Source: Lysobacteraceae bacterium P | GTDB lineage: Bacteria > Pseudomonadota > Gammaproteobacteria > Xanthomonadales > Xanthomonadaceae | NCBI GenBank assembly: GCA_005503055.1 | Contig: SCOX01000014.1 | Span: 1-64,000 of the forward strand | DNA length: 64,000 nucleotides | Direction: 5' to 3' | In this document: positions 1 to 8,566 of the stretch, in pieces | Numbering within the stretch: position 1 is the stretch's first letter | How the letters are laid out: each line of letters starts with the position of its first letter | The notes under the pieces: model-generated | What the model saw: the letters and a program-made list of their open reading frames with translations, nothing else | The model's database searches: none | What the model was told of the DNA's origin: nothing | Program-made: the position numbers and the translations under genes

Positions 1-1020
1 GGTGCCCACTTCTCGCGCCACTCGCGTGACTTCCGCGGCGAAGCCGTTGAGCTGGTCCACCATCGTGTTGATGGTTTCCTTCAGCTGCAGGATTTCGCCC
101 TTCACGTCCACGGTGATCTTGCGCGACAGGTCGCCCTTGGCGACCGCGGTGGTCACCTCGGCGATGTTGCGCACCTGCGAGGTGAGGTTGGACGCCATCG
201 CGTTGACGGAGTCGGTCAGGTCCTTCCACGTGCCGGCCACGCCGGGCACGACCGCCTGGCCGCCCAGGCGACCCTCGGTGCCCACTTCGCGTGCCACGCG
301 CGTGACTTCCGAAGAGAAACCATTGAGCTGGTCCACCATCGTGTTGATGGTGTCCTTGAGTTCGAGGATCTCGCCGCGCACGTCCACGGTGATCTTGCGC
401 GAGAGGTCGCCCTTGGCGACCGCGGTGGTCACCTCGGCGATGTTGCGAACCTGCAGCGTCAGGTTCGACGCCATGGAGTTCACGTGGTCGGTGAGGTCCT
501 TCCACGTGCCGGCGACGTCGGGCACCTGCGCCTGGCCGCCGAGCTTGCCTTCGGTACCCACTTCGCGCGCCACGCGCGTCACTTCGGAGGAGAAACCGTT
601 GAGCTGGTCCACCATCGTGTTGATGGTGTTCTTCAGCTCCAGCATCTCGCCGCGCACGTCCACGGTGATCTTGCGCGAGAGGTCGCCCTTGGCGACCGCG
701 GTGGTCACCTCGGCGATGTTGCGCACCTGCGAGGTGAGGTTGGACGCCATCGCGTTGACGGAGTCGGTCAGGTCCTTCCACGTGCCGGCCACGCCGGGCA
801 CGATCGCCTGGCCGCCGAGCCGGCCTTCGGTGCCGACCTCGCGCGCCACGCGCGTCACTTCCGACGCGAAGCCGCGCAGCTGGTCCACCATCGTGTTGAT
901 GGCTTCCTTCAGCTGCTGGATCTCGCCGCGCACGTCCACGGTGATCTTGCGCGAGAGGTCGCCGTTGGCCACGGCGATGGTCACGTCGGCGATGTTGCGC
1001 ACCTGCGCGGTCAGGTTGGA
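1..1020 (-). repeat. Tandem 276-bp coding repeats (HAMP units)
   Basis: Within the kinase gene the same 276-bp unit recurs with exact spacing; the conserved block GGTCGCCCTTGG (plus-strand reading) recurs near 129, 405 and 681, with a one-base variant near 957. Near-identity at the DNA level suggests recent duplication or gene conversion among units. Confidence 0.85.
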
Positions 1021-1689
1021 CGCCATCTGGTTGACCGAGTCGGTCAGGTCCTTCCACACGCCCGAGACGCCCTTCACCTTCGCCTGGCCGCCCAGGCGAC
1101 CGGCCGTGCCCACCTCCAGCGCCACGCGCGTGACCTCGGAGCTGAACTCGCCCATCTGCTCGATCATGCGATTGACGATGTTGGCCGAGCGCAGGAATTC
1201 GCCCTTGAGCGGGCGGCCGTCGGCCTCCAGCGGCACGCTGCGGGTGAGGTCGCCCTTGGCCACGCCGGCCATCGCTTCGCTCATCGCCTCGACCGGGCGG
1301 ACCAGGTCGTCGATCAGCGCGTTGACCGATTCCTCCATGCCCGACCACTGGCCTTCGCGATTGGCCGGGGTGATGCGCTGGCGGGTCTGGCCTTCGCGGC
1401 CGACGGCTTCACCCACGCGCGCCAGTTCGCCGGCGAGGCGGCGGTTATGGCTGACGATCTCGTTGAGGATGTGGGCGAGCTGCCCTTCCTGTCCCTGCCA
1501 GTTGAGCGGCAGCCGCACCGAGAAGTCGCCGGCACGCACCGCGTCCATCGCCTCGATGATCACGTCCAGCGGTTCGCGCGCAGGCTCGACCTGTGCACGC
1601 CGCTTGGGCGCCGTTGCTACGGCTTTCGCTGGCGATGGCGTCGCCTTGCGCGCCGATCCCGAACGGCGCGGTTTAGTTTCCGTGGTCAC
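1..1689 (-). CDS. Multi-HAMP hybrid sensor histidine kinase, 5' part (cut by left edge)
   Basis: The first 563 codons are in the window and the gene runs off the left edge. After a basic, Ala/Pro-rich N-terminus the protein is a string of HAMP-like units. Four nearly identical 92-residue units (276 bp each) carry [11 protein letters not shown] at about residues 242, 334, 426 and 518, with WKDLTDSVN and MASNLT between them; two diverged units precede them (GDFSVRL, GDLTRSV). This arrangement is known from group III hybrid kinases such as fungal Nik1/Os-1 and their bacterial relatives. The kinase and receiver domains would lie left of the window, so calling it a kinase is inference. No membrane segment is seen, so the input may be cytoplasmic. 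I chose the GTG at 1689 because GGGGGA lies just upstream and no in-frame ATG fits. Confidence 0.8.
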   Translation of the reverse strand, partial: MTTETKPRRSGSARKATPSPAKAVATAPKRRAQVEPAREPLDVIIEAMDAVRAGDFSVRLPLNWQGQEGQLAHILNEIVSHNRRLAGELARVGEAVGREGQTRQRITPANREGQWSGMEESVNALIDDLVRPVEAMSEAMAGVAKGDLTRSVPLEADGRPLKGEFLRSANIVNRMIEQMGEFSSEVTRVALEVGTAGRLGGQAKVKGVSGVWKDLTDSVNQMASNLTAQVRNIADVTIAVANGDLSRKITVDVRGEIQQLKEAINTMVDQLRGFASEVTRVAREVGTEGRLGGQAIVPGVAGTWKDLTDSVNAMASNLTSQVRNIAEVTTAVAKGDLSRKITVDVRGEMLELKNTINTMVDQLNGFSSEVTRVAREVGTEGKLGGQAQVPDVAGTWKDLTDHVNSMASNLTLQVRNIAEVTTAVAKGDLSRKITVDVRGEILELKDTINTMVDQLNGFSSEVTRVAREVGTEGRLGGQAVVPGVAGTWKDLTDSVNAMASNLTSQVRNIAEVTTAVAKGDLSRKITVDVKGEILQLKETINTMVDQLNGFAAEVTRVAREVGT

Positions 1690-1762
1690 CCGACATCCCC
1701 CATGCCCTACGGCTTTCGCGGAAAAACCCGATGAGCTTAACGCAGCCGCGATGATGGAATGT

Positions 1763-2722
1763 TCACGTTCGTTGGCGGTTTTCGGACGGCGGCGGGGCGC
1801 GGCGCGCGCGGCTTTCGAGCACGCCGTAGCCGGCGATCGCCAGCAACAGCGGGCCCAGGTAGTAGCACGCGCGGTAAGCCAGCAACGCGGCGAGCAATTC
1901 CGGCTGAGGCACCTGGTAGCCGAGCAGGGCGATGAACACCGCCTCCAGCACGCCGATGCCGGCCGGGATGTGGGCGACGGCCGCCGCGACGGCCGCCGTC
2001 AGCAGCGCGCCGAGCACGTCCGTGTAGATCACGCCGTCGGGCATCAGGACGAACAGCAGGGCGCCCATCAGGGCCCAGTTGGTCGTGGCCAGTGTCAGTT
2101 GCACCAGCGCGAGCGGCACCGACGGCAGGCGGAAGTGGTGGCCGCGCACATGGAGGACGCGACCGTGGGTGAGGTGGCAGGCAGCGAGGTATCCCACCAC
2201 GGCGAGCAGCATCGCCGCGCCAAGCCAAGGCAGGTTCCCGCCCGTCAGCGCCCAGTGCGGTGGCGTGCGCACGCGCCCGGACACGAACAGCGCACCGGCC
2301 AGCAGCAGGTAGCCGACCCAGTTGGTGCCGACGGCGAAGGCGACGATGCGACCGATCGTTCCCAACCCCAGCCCTGCATGCGAGTACAGGCGGTACCGGA
2401 ATCCCGCGCCGCCGACGAGCGCACCGACGTTAAGGCTGAAGGCGTAGGCGACGGTGGAGATCGCCATCACGTGCGGCACGGGCAGGTCGTGGTGCGCATA
2501 GCGGCGCGCGGCCACGTCGTAGCACGAATACAGCAGGTAGCTGCCGACGGTGATGGCGACGGCGAGGATCAGCGTGGCCGCCGTGTATTCGCCGAGCGTG
2601 GCGCGCACTTCCGCCCAGTCCACCGAACGCGCGTACCGCACCAGCAGGAAGGCCACCAGCGCCAGGAACACGAAGAACGCGACGCGCCGAACCCGGCGCC
2701 AGCGGCGGCGTGATGCGCTCAC
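1763..2722 (-). CDS. ybhN: YbhN/UPF0104 family integral membrane protein
   Basis: A membrane protein of 319 residues with a basic N-terminus and about eight hydrophobic segments, matching the YbhN (lysylphosphatidylglycerol synthase membrane-domain-like) family in length and pattern. Family hallmarks include the Gly/Ala-rich core near [14 protein letters not shown] and the C-terminal [13 protein letters not shown] segment. The molecular function of YbhN is not firmly established; inner-membrane lipid handling is the usual inference. It is the last gene of a ybhP-clsB-ybhN operon, the set of genes known from E. coli. The GTG start at 2722 overlaps the clsB stop in GTGA, which implies translational coupling and settles the start. 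Confidence 0.85.
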   Translation of the reverse strand: MSASRRRWRRVRRVAFFVFLALVAFLLVRYARSVDWAEVRATLGEYTAATLILAVAITVGSYLLYSCYDVAARRYAHHDLPVPHVMAISTVAYAFSLNVGALVGGAGFRYRLYSHAGLGLGTIGRIVAFAVGTNWVGYLLLAGALFVSGRVRTPPHWALTGGNLPWLGAAMLLAVVGYLAACHLTHGRVLHVRGHHFRLPSVPLALVQLTLATTNWALMGALLFVLMPDGVIYTDVLGALLTAAVAAAVAHIPAGIGVLEAVFIALLGYQVPQPELLAALLAYRACYYLGPLLLAIAGYGVLESRARRAPPPSENRQRT

Positions 2723-3936
2723 GGCGGCGGCTCCGCGTCCTGCGGCGGGGAGACCAGGGCCGTGCGCGGTTTGTGCGCGGGCAACCAGCCGGCCCATTGC
2801 GGGAACCGGCGCAGCACATGGAACAGCAGTGGCCGCGTCAGTACCTGCCAGAAGCGGCCGCGCGGCACGCTCGCCGGATCGACGGCGCGGCAGTGGTCGT
2901 CCATCAGGCAACGCAGTCGCCCGCGCAGATCGCGCGCGAAGTCCGCGTCGCGGATGAAGACGTTGGCCTCGAAGTTGAGCGACAGGCTCAGGGGATCCAG
3001 GTTGCTCGATCCCACGGTGCTCCATTCCTCGTCGATCACCGCGACCTTGCCGTGGAACGGGCGCTCGCAGTACTCGAAGATGTGCACGCCGGCATCGACC
3101 AGATGGCGGTACAGGGCGCGTGCGGCGGTCAGCGCCAGCGGCGTGTCCGGCTCGCCCTGGAAGATCAAGGACACCTTCACGCCGCGCCGGGCCGCATCGC
3201 GCAGGTCGCGCAGGAAGCCGTAGCCGGGGAAGAAGTAGGCATTGGCGATGACGATTTCGCGCCGCGCTTCGCGGAACGCCTGCCGGTAGGCACGCTCGAT
3301 GCTGCGCGAGCGCCGGCCATTGTCGCGCGGCAGGAAGCACACGTCGGCACCACCGGCGACGCGGCCCGCATCGGCGGCGGCGTCGGGCTCCCAGCGCTCG
3401 CCCGTGCCGCGCGTGACCACCGCCTGGCGCAGGAACGACACGATATCGGCGACCACCGGCCCCTGCACTTCGACCGCGTAGTCCTGCTTCGCGGTGGGCC
3501 CGAAGTCGGCCAGGTGGTCGGCCGAGTAGTTGATGCCGCCGACGAAGGCGACGCTGCCGTCCACCGCGACCAGCTTTCGGTGCAAGCGGCGGAAGACGTT
3601 GAGGCGTACGCCGAACAGCGTCGGCTGCCGGTCGAACATGCGCAACTCGACGCCGGCGTTGGCCAGTTCCTGCACGAAGGCCTCCGACAGGTCGGGCGAG
3701 CCGAACGCATCGACGAGGCAATGCACATGCACGCCGCGCTGCGCGGCGGCGACGAGGCGCTGTTTGAGCTGGACGCCGACCTTGTCTTCGAACCAGATGA
3801 AGGTTTCCAGCAACACTTCGCGCCGGGCGGCGTCGATCGCCTCGAACACGCGCGCGAAATACGCCTCGCCGTTTTCCAGCAGGCGCACGCGATGGCCGTG
3901 GCGCCAGCACGAGTCGATGCCGCGCGACCACCTCAC
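2719..3936 (-). CDS. clsB: Cardiolipin synthase B (phospholipase D superfamily)
   Basis: A 405-residue enzyme that transfers phosphatidyl groups to make cardiolipin at the inner membrane. Two HKD motifs are visible: HRKLVAVDGSVAFVGG near residue 119 and HGKVAVIDEEWSTVGSSN near residue 295. There are no N-terminal membrane helices, as in ClsB (E. coli ClsB is about 413 residues) and unlike ClsA. It lies between ybhP and ybhN and overlaps both by 4 nt: its GTG start (3936) lies in the GTGA containing the ybhP stop, and its own TGA lies in the GTGA of ybhN. The overlap decides the start, because a longer frame upstream only shadows ybhP. Confidence 0.92.
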   Translation of the reverse strand: MRWSRGIDSCWRHGHRVRLLENGEAYFARVFEAIDAARREVLLETFIWFEDKVGVQLKQRLVAAAQRGVHVHCLVDAFGSPDLSEAFVQELANAGVELRMFDRQPTLFGVRLNVFRRLHRKLVAVDGSVAFVGGINYSADHLADFGPTAKQDYAVEVQGPVVADIVSFLRQAVVTRGTGERWEPDAAADAGRVAGGADVCFLPRDNGRRSRSIERAYRQAFREARREIVIANAYFFPGYGFLRDLRDAARRGVKVSLIFQGEPDTPLALTAARALYRHLVDAGVHIFEYCERPFHGKVAVIDEEWSTVGSSNLDPLSLSLNFEANVFIRDADFARDLRGRLRCLMDDHCRAVDPASVPRGRFWQVLTRPLLFHVLRRFPQWAGWLPAHKPRTALVSPPQDAEPPP

Positions 3937-4676
3937 AGTTCGACCCTCGCCAGCAGCGGCACGTGGTCGGACAAATGCGACCACGGCCGCGACGACAGCA
4001 CGCGTGCTTCGGCCACGCGCGCATTGCGCAGGTAGATGCGGTCCACCGGCAGCGTTGGCCAGCGCGACGGGAACGTGCGCGCGACCCGTCCCTGCGTGTG
4101 TTCGAACGCCTCCACCAGTCCGCAGCGGCGCAGGAGCGCATGCCCGCGCACGCGCCAGTCGTTGAAGTCGCCCGCGACGATGAGCGGCGCGTCGCGCGGA
4201 ATTTCCTCCGATGCGATCGCGCACAGCAGGGCGATCTGCTTTTGGCGGTGCGACTCGCGCAAGCCCAGGTGCACGCACACGGTGTGCACATCGGCGTCGT
4301 GACCGGGCACGCGCAGGACCGCGTGGAGCAGGCCGCGCTGCTCGTGGCCGTCGACGGAGACGTCGCGGTTCTCGAAGGATGCGATGGGAAACTTCGACAT
4401 CAGTGCATTGCCATGGTGACCGTGCGGATAGACCGCGTTGCGTCCGTAGGCGAACTGCGGCCACAGCGTGTCTGCGAGGAATTCGTACTGCGGGCCCGAA
4501 GGCCAGTTCGCATGACGACGTGCATGGTGCGCGTGCTCGCCCAGCACCTCCTGCAGGAACACCATGTCCGCCGACACGGTCCGGATCGCTTCGCGCAGCT
4601 CGGGCAGCACGAACCGCCGATTGAGCAGGGTGAACCCCATGTGCACGTTGACGGTCAGGACATTGATCGAGGTCAT
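3933..4676 (-). CDS. ybhP: Endonuclease/exonuclease/phosphatase family protein
   Basis: A 247-residue protein of the EEP fold (E. coli YbhP is about 253 residues). Visible motifs are NVHMGF at the N-terminus, FLQEV, GDFNDWR, a DRIYL stretch and SDHVPLLARV at the very C-terminus. These supply the metal-binding Asn, Glu, Asp and His residues of the fold. The substrate is unknown; being first in a ClsB/YbhN operon suggests a phosphodiester of lipid metabolism rather than DNA, but that is inference. I chose the ATG at 4676 because the strong EEP motif follows directly; an ATG further upstream would add residues with no family match. Confidence 0.85.
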   Translation of the reverse strand: MTSINVLTVNVHMGFTLLNRRFVLPELREAIRTVSADMVFLQEVLGEHAHHARRHANWPSGPQYEFLADTLWPQFAYGRNAVYPHGHHGNALMSKFPIASFENRDVSVDGHEQRGLLHAVLRVPGHDADVHTVCVHLGLRESHRQKQIALLCAIASEEIPRDAPLIVAGDFNDWRVRGHALLRRCGLVEAFEHTQGRVARTFPSRWPTLPVDRIYLRNARVAEARVLSSRPWSHLSDHVPLLARVEL

Positions 4677-4772
4677 GCAGTGCGTGGCGTGGGACCGGAC
4701 TGCATTCTGCCGGCCATGTCCGCGATGCGGCGTGAGGGGCGCGTGCCACGCATGCACGAGCGCGGCGATGGC

Positions 4773-5231
4773 TCAGAGCCAGCGCCGCACGCGCCGCGCA
4801 TAGTCGGCGAAGGCTGCGGGAAAGCGCGCCGCCAGTGCGGCCTCCTCGGCCGGGATCTGCAGCCGGTCGATCCACACGATATAAGCGAGGGGGCCGATGA
4901 ACGCCAGCGGATGCGCGAGGCCGATCGCCCAGCCCGCCAGCAGAAGGGCATGTCCCACATACATGGGATTACGCGTGAACCGGTAGGGGCCGTCGGTCAC
5001 AACCTGCGATGCCGCGTCCGGTCGCAGAGGATTGACGGTGGTGCGCGCGCGTTGGAAGGCGAACTTCGGCCAGACGTTGAAGGCCAGTCCGATGCATGCC
5101 GCGACGCCGGCCGTCGTGGGCGGGTACGCCCAGTCCCATCGCCACGCGGGTGCGGCGTGCGCGAGCGTCCGGGTGAGTACACCAAGGAGCAGCACCAGGA
5201 GCAGCGGCGGCAGCGGCGGCGGTCGTTTCAT
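4773..5231 (-). CDS. Isoprenylcysteine/phospholipid methyltransferase-like membrane protein
   Basis: A 152-residue protein with three or four membrane segments that ends with the ICMT/PEMT-type signature: DGPYRFTRNPMYVGHALLLAGWAIG, a segment that in this family forms part of the S-adenosylmethionine site, then a C-terminal basic tail (DYARRVRRW). The substrate cannot be read from sequence; small bacterial relatives are annotated as isoprenylcysteine O-methyltransferase-like or phospholipid N-methyltransferase-like. It follows ybhP by about 100 bp on the same strand order and is probably transcribed separately. I took the ATG at 5231 (MKRPPPLPP), which places a hydrophobic segment directly after the start. 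Confidence 0.75.
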   Translation of the reverse strand: MKRPPPLPPLLLVLLLGVLTRTLAHAAPAWRWDWAYPPTTAGVAACIGLAFNVWPKFAFQRARTTVNPLRPDAASQVVTDGPYRFTRNPMYVGHALLLAGWAIGLAHPLAFIGPLAYIVWIDRLQIPAEEAALAARFPAAFADYARRVRRWL

Positions 5232-5410
5232 GACGTCGCCACCATCCCTTGAAAGCCGGGCACGCGCGGAGGCGGCGAGCATGGCGGTCGGGTGGTGGTG
5301 GGAGTGAGCAGGCTACGCATCGTCATGACATCGCATCGCATCGCGCAGGACGGTTTGCGCAGCGACCCGTACCCGAGTCAGGGTGAAATCTGCGCGCAAG
5401 GTCGAGTGGC

Positions 5411-6448
5411 TCACCAGCTTTCGGCCAGCGCACGTGTGATCTGAGCCGCCGGGAACGGCCGGCATCCGGTCGTGTTCTGTCCGGCCCAGAGCGGTGAAAA
5501 ATCGCCGCGGCCCTCGGACTCCCCCTTCGTCCGCAACGGCGTCACGGCTGCGGCGGCCAGCGGGAAGGCGGGAGCGTCCGTGCGCAGCGGTCCGAGTTCG
5601 CGCATCAGCCGGTTGCGAATGCCCCGTGCCGGGCGGCCGGTGAAGACGTTGGTGAGCGCCGTGGACTCCCCGGCCTGGGGAGTGAGTGCCTGACGATGCA
5701 CGGCGCTGGTCGTCGCTTCGGGACAAAGCAGGTAGGTCGTGCCGACCTGCACGCCCGATGCGCCCAGCGCGCGCGCGGCCGCAACGCCGCGCGCATCGGC
5801 GATGCCGCCGGCGGCGAGCACCGGCACGCGCACGGCGCGCACGATCTGCGGCAGCAGCGCGAAGGTGCCCGCCTGCGCGTCGAGATCCTCGGACAGGAAG
5901 TGCCCGCGGTGTCCGCCGGCTTCGAGTCCCTGCGCGATGATCGCGTCGACGCCTCGGGCCTCCAGCCAGCGCGCCTCATCCACGGTGGTGGCGGAAGAGA
6001 AGACCTTCGCACCGGTGGCGCGTACGCGTTCGAGCAGGTCCGGTGCCGGCAGCCCGAAGTGGAAACTGACGACGACGGGCGGCAACTCCGCCAGGACGTC
6101 GGCCAGTTCGGCGCTGAAAGGCGCGCGGGTCGGACCGGCCGGAAGCGCCTCGGGGTCCAGGCCGGACTGCGCGTAATACGGGGCCAGCAGGGCGCGCCAG
6201 GCGGCATCGCGTGCGGGATCGGGCGCGGGTGCTGCGTGGCAGAAGAAGTTGACGTTGACCGGGCCGGTCGTGCGTTCGCGGATGGCGGCGAGTTCGCGAC
6301 GCAACGCCTCTGCAGTGAGGGTGGCGGCGGGCAGCGACCCGAGTCCGCCGGCCTGGGTCACCGCGATCGCGAGCTCGCTTCCCTGCACTCCGGCCATCGG
6401 CGCCTGGACGATGGGGAGCGGGATGCCGAGGAGTTCCTGGATGGTCAT
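5411..6448 (-). CDS. Nitronate monooxygenase (2-nitropropane dioxygenase family)
   Basis: A 345-residue FMN-dependent TIM-barrel enzyme expected to oxidise alkyl nitronates in the cytoplasm. The N-terminus PIVQAPMAGVQG and the QGLEAGGHRGHF motif with its catalytic-type His are diagnostic of the family. VLAAGGIADARG and GASGVQVGTTYLLCPE form the phosphate-binding part of the barrel. The start ATG at 6448 gives the usual N-terminus (MTIQELLGI). The 260 bp upstream hold no recognisable gene. Confidence 0.9.
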   Translation of the reverse strand: MTIQELLGIPLPIVQAPMAGVQGSELAIAVTQAGGLGSLPAATLTAEALRRELAAIRERTTGPVNVNFFCHAAPAPDPARDAAWRALLAPYYAQSGLDPEALPAGPTRAPFSAELADVLAELPPVVVSFHFGLPAPDLLERVRATGAKVFSSATTVDEARWLEARGVDAIIAQGLEAGGHRGHFLSEDLDAQAGTFALLPQIVRAVRVPVLAAGGIADARGVAAARALGASGVQVGTTYLLCPEATTSAVHRQALTPQAGESTALTNVFTGRPARGIRNRLMRELGPLRTDAPAFPLAAAAVTPLRTKGESEGRGDFSPLWAGQNTTGCRPFPAAQITRALAESW

Positions 6449-6709
6449 GGCACTACCCTAGGTCCGGGCGCTGCCCGGGGATATCGGCGATTGGTATCGG
6501 ATCGGCAACCGTAGCGGAGGTTGTCAGGGTTATTCCGACCGCGGGCTTCCGTTCTTCCCGACAGCGTTCCGGCGGCCCCGGCCCCAGACTGAACAGGCCC
6601 CGGCGCCGAGGCCGACTCTCCATCCCCTCGGAACTTCCCCTTCCGAAACACCCATCGGCTGCCAAGCCGGCGCCGGGGCAAAAAAACACCGCCGTCGTGG
6701 CGACACCGA

Positions 6710-6952
6710 TCAAGGCACCAGCATGGGCCCCGGCCGGTCCTCGTCTTCGTCGCGGTAGCTCTCGCCGGTGAGCGCCATCGCGGCAGCCAGCTGCTTCACC
6801 GCCTCGCACTGCAATGCAGTCTCTTCCAGTTGCCAGACCGCCTCGATGCCGTCTGCGTGGCTCAGTCGCAGCACGCACGCGCGGCTGCCGGGAAAGGGAC
6901 CGGTCGCTTCGATCCGCCAGCCCGGCGGCAGGGTCTGGGTACGCATGTCCAT
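6710..6952 (-). CDS. Small hypothetical protein (80 aa)
   Basis: An 80-residue soluble protein that I do not recognise. It begins MDMRTQTLPPGWRIEATG, contains a short beta-rich stretch (ACVLRLSHADGIEAVWQLE) and ends with an acidic DEDEDRP tail. It is transcribed divergently from the amino-acid permease to its right. Codon use resembles its neighbours and the frame has a sensible protein composition, which is why I keep it. No Shine-Dalgarno sequence is obvious before the ATG. Confidence 0.5.
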   Translation of the reverse strand: MDMRTQTLPPGWRIEATGPFPGSRACVLRLSHADGIEAVWQLEETALQCEAVKQLAAAMALTGESYRDEDEDRPGPMLVP

Positions 6953-7109
6953 GCCGCGACGCTACCGCGATGGGCGATAGCCGGGCGTGAGCCTGCGATG
7001 GCGGTCCGATCGCATGCACCGCGCGCGCTTGCCGCGTCCGGCCGCTTCGGCACGGGGCCGGCGCATCGCGACGCGGTATGGTGTCGCCCCCGAAGCCGAC
7101 CGCCCTGCG

Positions 7110-8495
7110 ATGTCCCCAATTTCCGCTCCTCCGGCCACCGCGCCGCAACTGGGCCATGCCCTCAAGCCGCGCCAGCTGATCATGATGGGCCTGGGCAGTG
7201 CGATCGGGGCCGGACTCTTCCTGGGGTCCGGCGTGGGCGTGCAGGCGGCGGGACCGGCGGTGCTGATGTCGTACCTGGTCGCAGGCGCGCTGGTGATCAT
7301 CGTGATGAACGCGCTGGGCGAGATGGCCGCCGCCAAGCCGGCCAGCGGCGCATTCTCGGTGTACGCCGCCGATGCGATGGGCGCGACCGCCGGCGCCACC
7401 GTCGGCTGGCTGTGGTGGGCGCAGCTGGTGATCGTGATCGCGGCCGAATCCGTCGGCGCCGCCGGCCTGCTCGCGACGGTCTGGCCGCAACTGTCGGTGC
7501 CGTTGGCATCGCTCACCTTCATGCTGCTGTTCACCGCCATCAACCTGATGGGGGTGAAGAACTTCGGCGAGTTCGAATTCTGGTTCGCGATCCTGAAGGT
7601 CGTGGCGATCGTCGCCTTCATCCTGATCGGCGCGGCCCTGCTGCTGGGACTGTTGCCGGGCGTGGCATCGCCGGGGCTGTCGAACTTCACCGCGCACGGC
7701 GGCTTCGTGCCCAAGGGCTGGGCCGGCGTCGGCACGGCGCTGCTGGTGGTGGTGTTCGCCTTCGGCGGAACGGAAATCGTGGCCGTCGCCGCGGCCGAGA
7801 CCGCCGATCCCTCGCGCAGCCTCGCGCGTGCGATCCGCACCGTGGCCTGGCGCATCCTGGTGTTCTACATCGGTTCGCTGAGCGTGATCATCGCGGTGGT
7901 GCCCTGGACCAGCGAAACCTTGCGTTCGCCTTTCGCGGCGGTGCTGGAAGTGGCGCGCATCCCGGGCGCGGCGACTGCGATCACGCTGATCGCGGTTATC
8001 GCGCTGCTGTCGGCGCTCAACGCCAACCTCTACGGCGCCTCGCGCATGATCTTTTCGCTGGCCCAGCGCGAGGAAGCGCCGCGCGCGCTGGCCCGCGTGA
8101 ACCGCCGCCAGGTGCCGGTGGTCGCGGTGCTCTCGTGCGTGCTGTTCGGCTTCATCGCCACGGTCTTCGAGCTGTGGTATCCGAACCGCGTGCTGCCGGT
8201 GCTGCTCAACATCGTCGGCTCGACCTGCCTGCTGGTGTGGACGATCTCGCTGGTGTCCCAGCTCATCCTGCGACGTCGCGCCGATCGTGCCGGCACGCCG
8301 CTGCCGTTCCGGATGCGCGGTTTCCCGTGGCTGACGGTCGCCGCACTGGCGATCCTCGCGCTGATCTTCGCACTGCTGCTGTCGTCGGCCGACACGCGCG
8401 CGCAGTTCCTGTCGATGGCCGCCCTGACGGCCGGCATCGCGCTGGCGAGCGAACTGGCGCGGCGCTACCGCACGAAAAAACGCGCGACGGCCTGA
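7110..8495 (+). CDS. APC family amino acid permease
   Basis: A 461-residue transporter with about twelve membrane segments of the amino acid-polyamine-organocation superfamily, close to the GABA/aromatic permease group. The first segment carries the substrate-binding signature MGLGSAIGAGLFLGSG; FAFGGTEIVAVAAAE in segment six is the second family signature. The substrate is probably an amino acid taken up with protons, but which one cannot be told. The ATG at 7110 lies just before the ALKPRQL segment that opens these proteins. The stop codon sits in the loop of a hairpin that acts as terminator for the convergent amtB operon. Confidence 0.9.
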   Translation: MSPISAPPATAPQLGHALKPRQLIMMGLGSAIGAGLFLGSGVGVQAAGPAVLMSYLVAGALVIIVMNALGEMAAAKPASGAFSVYAADAMGATAGATVGWLWWAQLVIVIAAESVGAAGLLATVWPQLSVPLASLTFMLLFTAINLMGVKNFGEFEFWFAILKVVAIVAFILIGAALLLGLLPGVASPGLSNFTAHGGFVPKGWAGVGTALLVVVFAFGGTEIVAVAAAETADPSRSLARAIRTVAWRILVFYIGSLSVIIAVVPWTSETLRSPFAAVLEVARIPGAATAITLIAVIALLSALNANLYGASRMIFSLAQREEAPRALARVNRRQVPVVAVLSCVLFGFIATVFELWYPNRVLPVLLNIVGSTCLLVWTISLVSQLILRRRADRAGTPLPFRMRGFPWLTVAALAILALIFALLLSSADTRAQFLSMAALTAGIALASELARRYRTKKRATA

Positions 8496-8507
8496 ACCGT
8501 CGCGCGT
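8475..8507 (-). terminator. Rho-independent terminator of glnK-amtB inside the permease 3' end
   Basis: On the minus strand an 11-bp perfect stem, ACGCGCGACGG with CCGTCGCGCGT, is followed by six T (plus-strand A at 8475-8480). It lies just beyond the amtB stop and overlaps the last codons of the convergent permease. Confidence 0.85.
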
Positions 8508-8511
8508 CCCC

Positions 8512-8544
8512 GCGACGTGCGCGGGAGGGGTGAACGCACGTCGC
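8512..8544. repeat. Second hairpin between permease and amtB
   Basis: A 10-bp perfect inverted repeat (GCGACGTGCG with CGCACGTCGC, 13-nt loop) in the convergent gap. It lacks a T tract and may protect either 3' end or act with the neighbouring terminator. Confidence 0.6.
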
Positions 8545-8566
8545 GATGCCTCAGTTCAAGCGCACC

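Noticed and set aside
2-2713. Plus-strand open frame of about 900 codons at the left edge
   Set aside because: Antisense shadow of the multi-HAMP kinase and ybhN genes; its repeats mirror the HAMP repeats.
6485-6500. Single TGGTAT motif upstream of the nitronate monooxygenase gene
   Set aside because: Only one copy without the 11-bp repeat; expected by chance.
6675-6712. A-tract with a small hairpin after the 80-aa gene, possible terminator
   Set aside because: The stem is only four base pairs, too weak to call.
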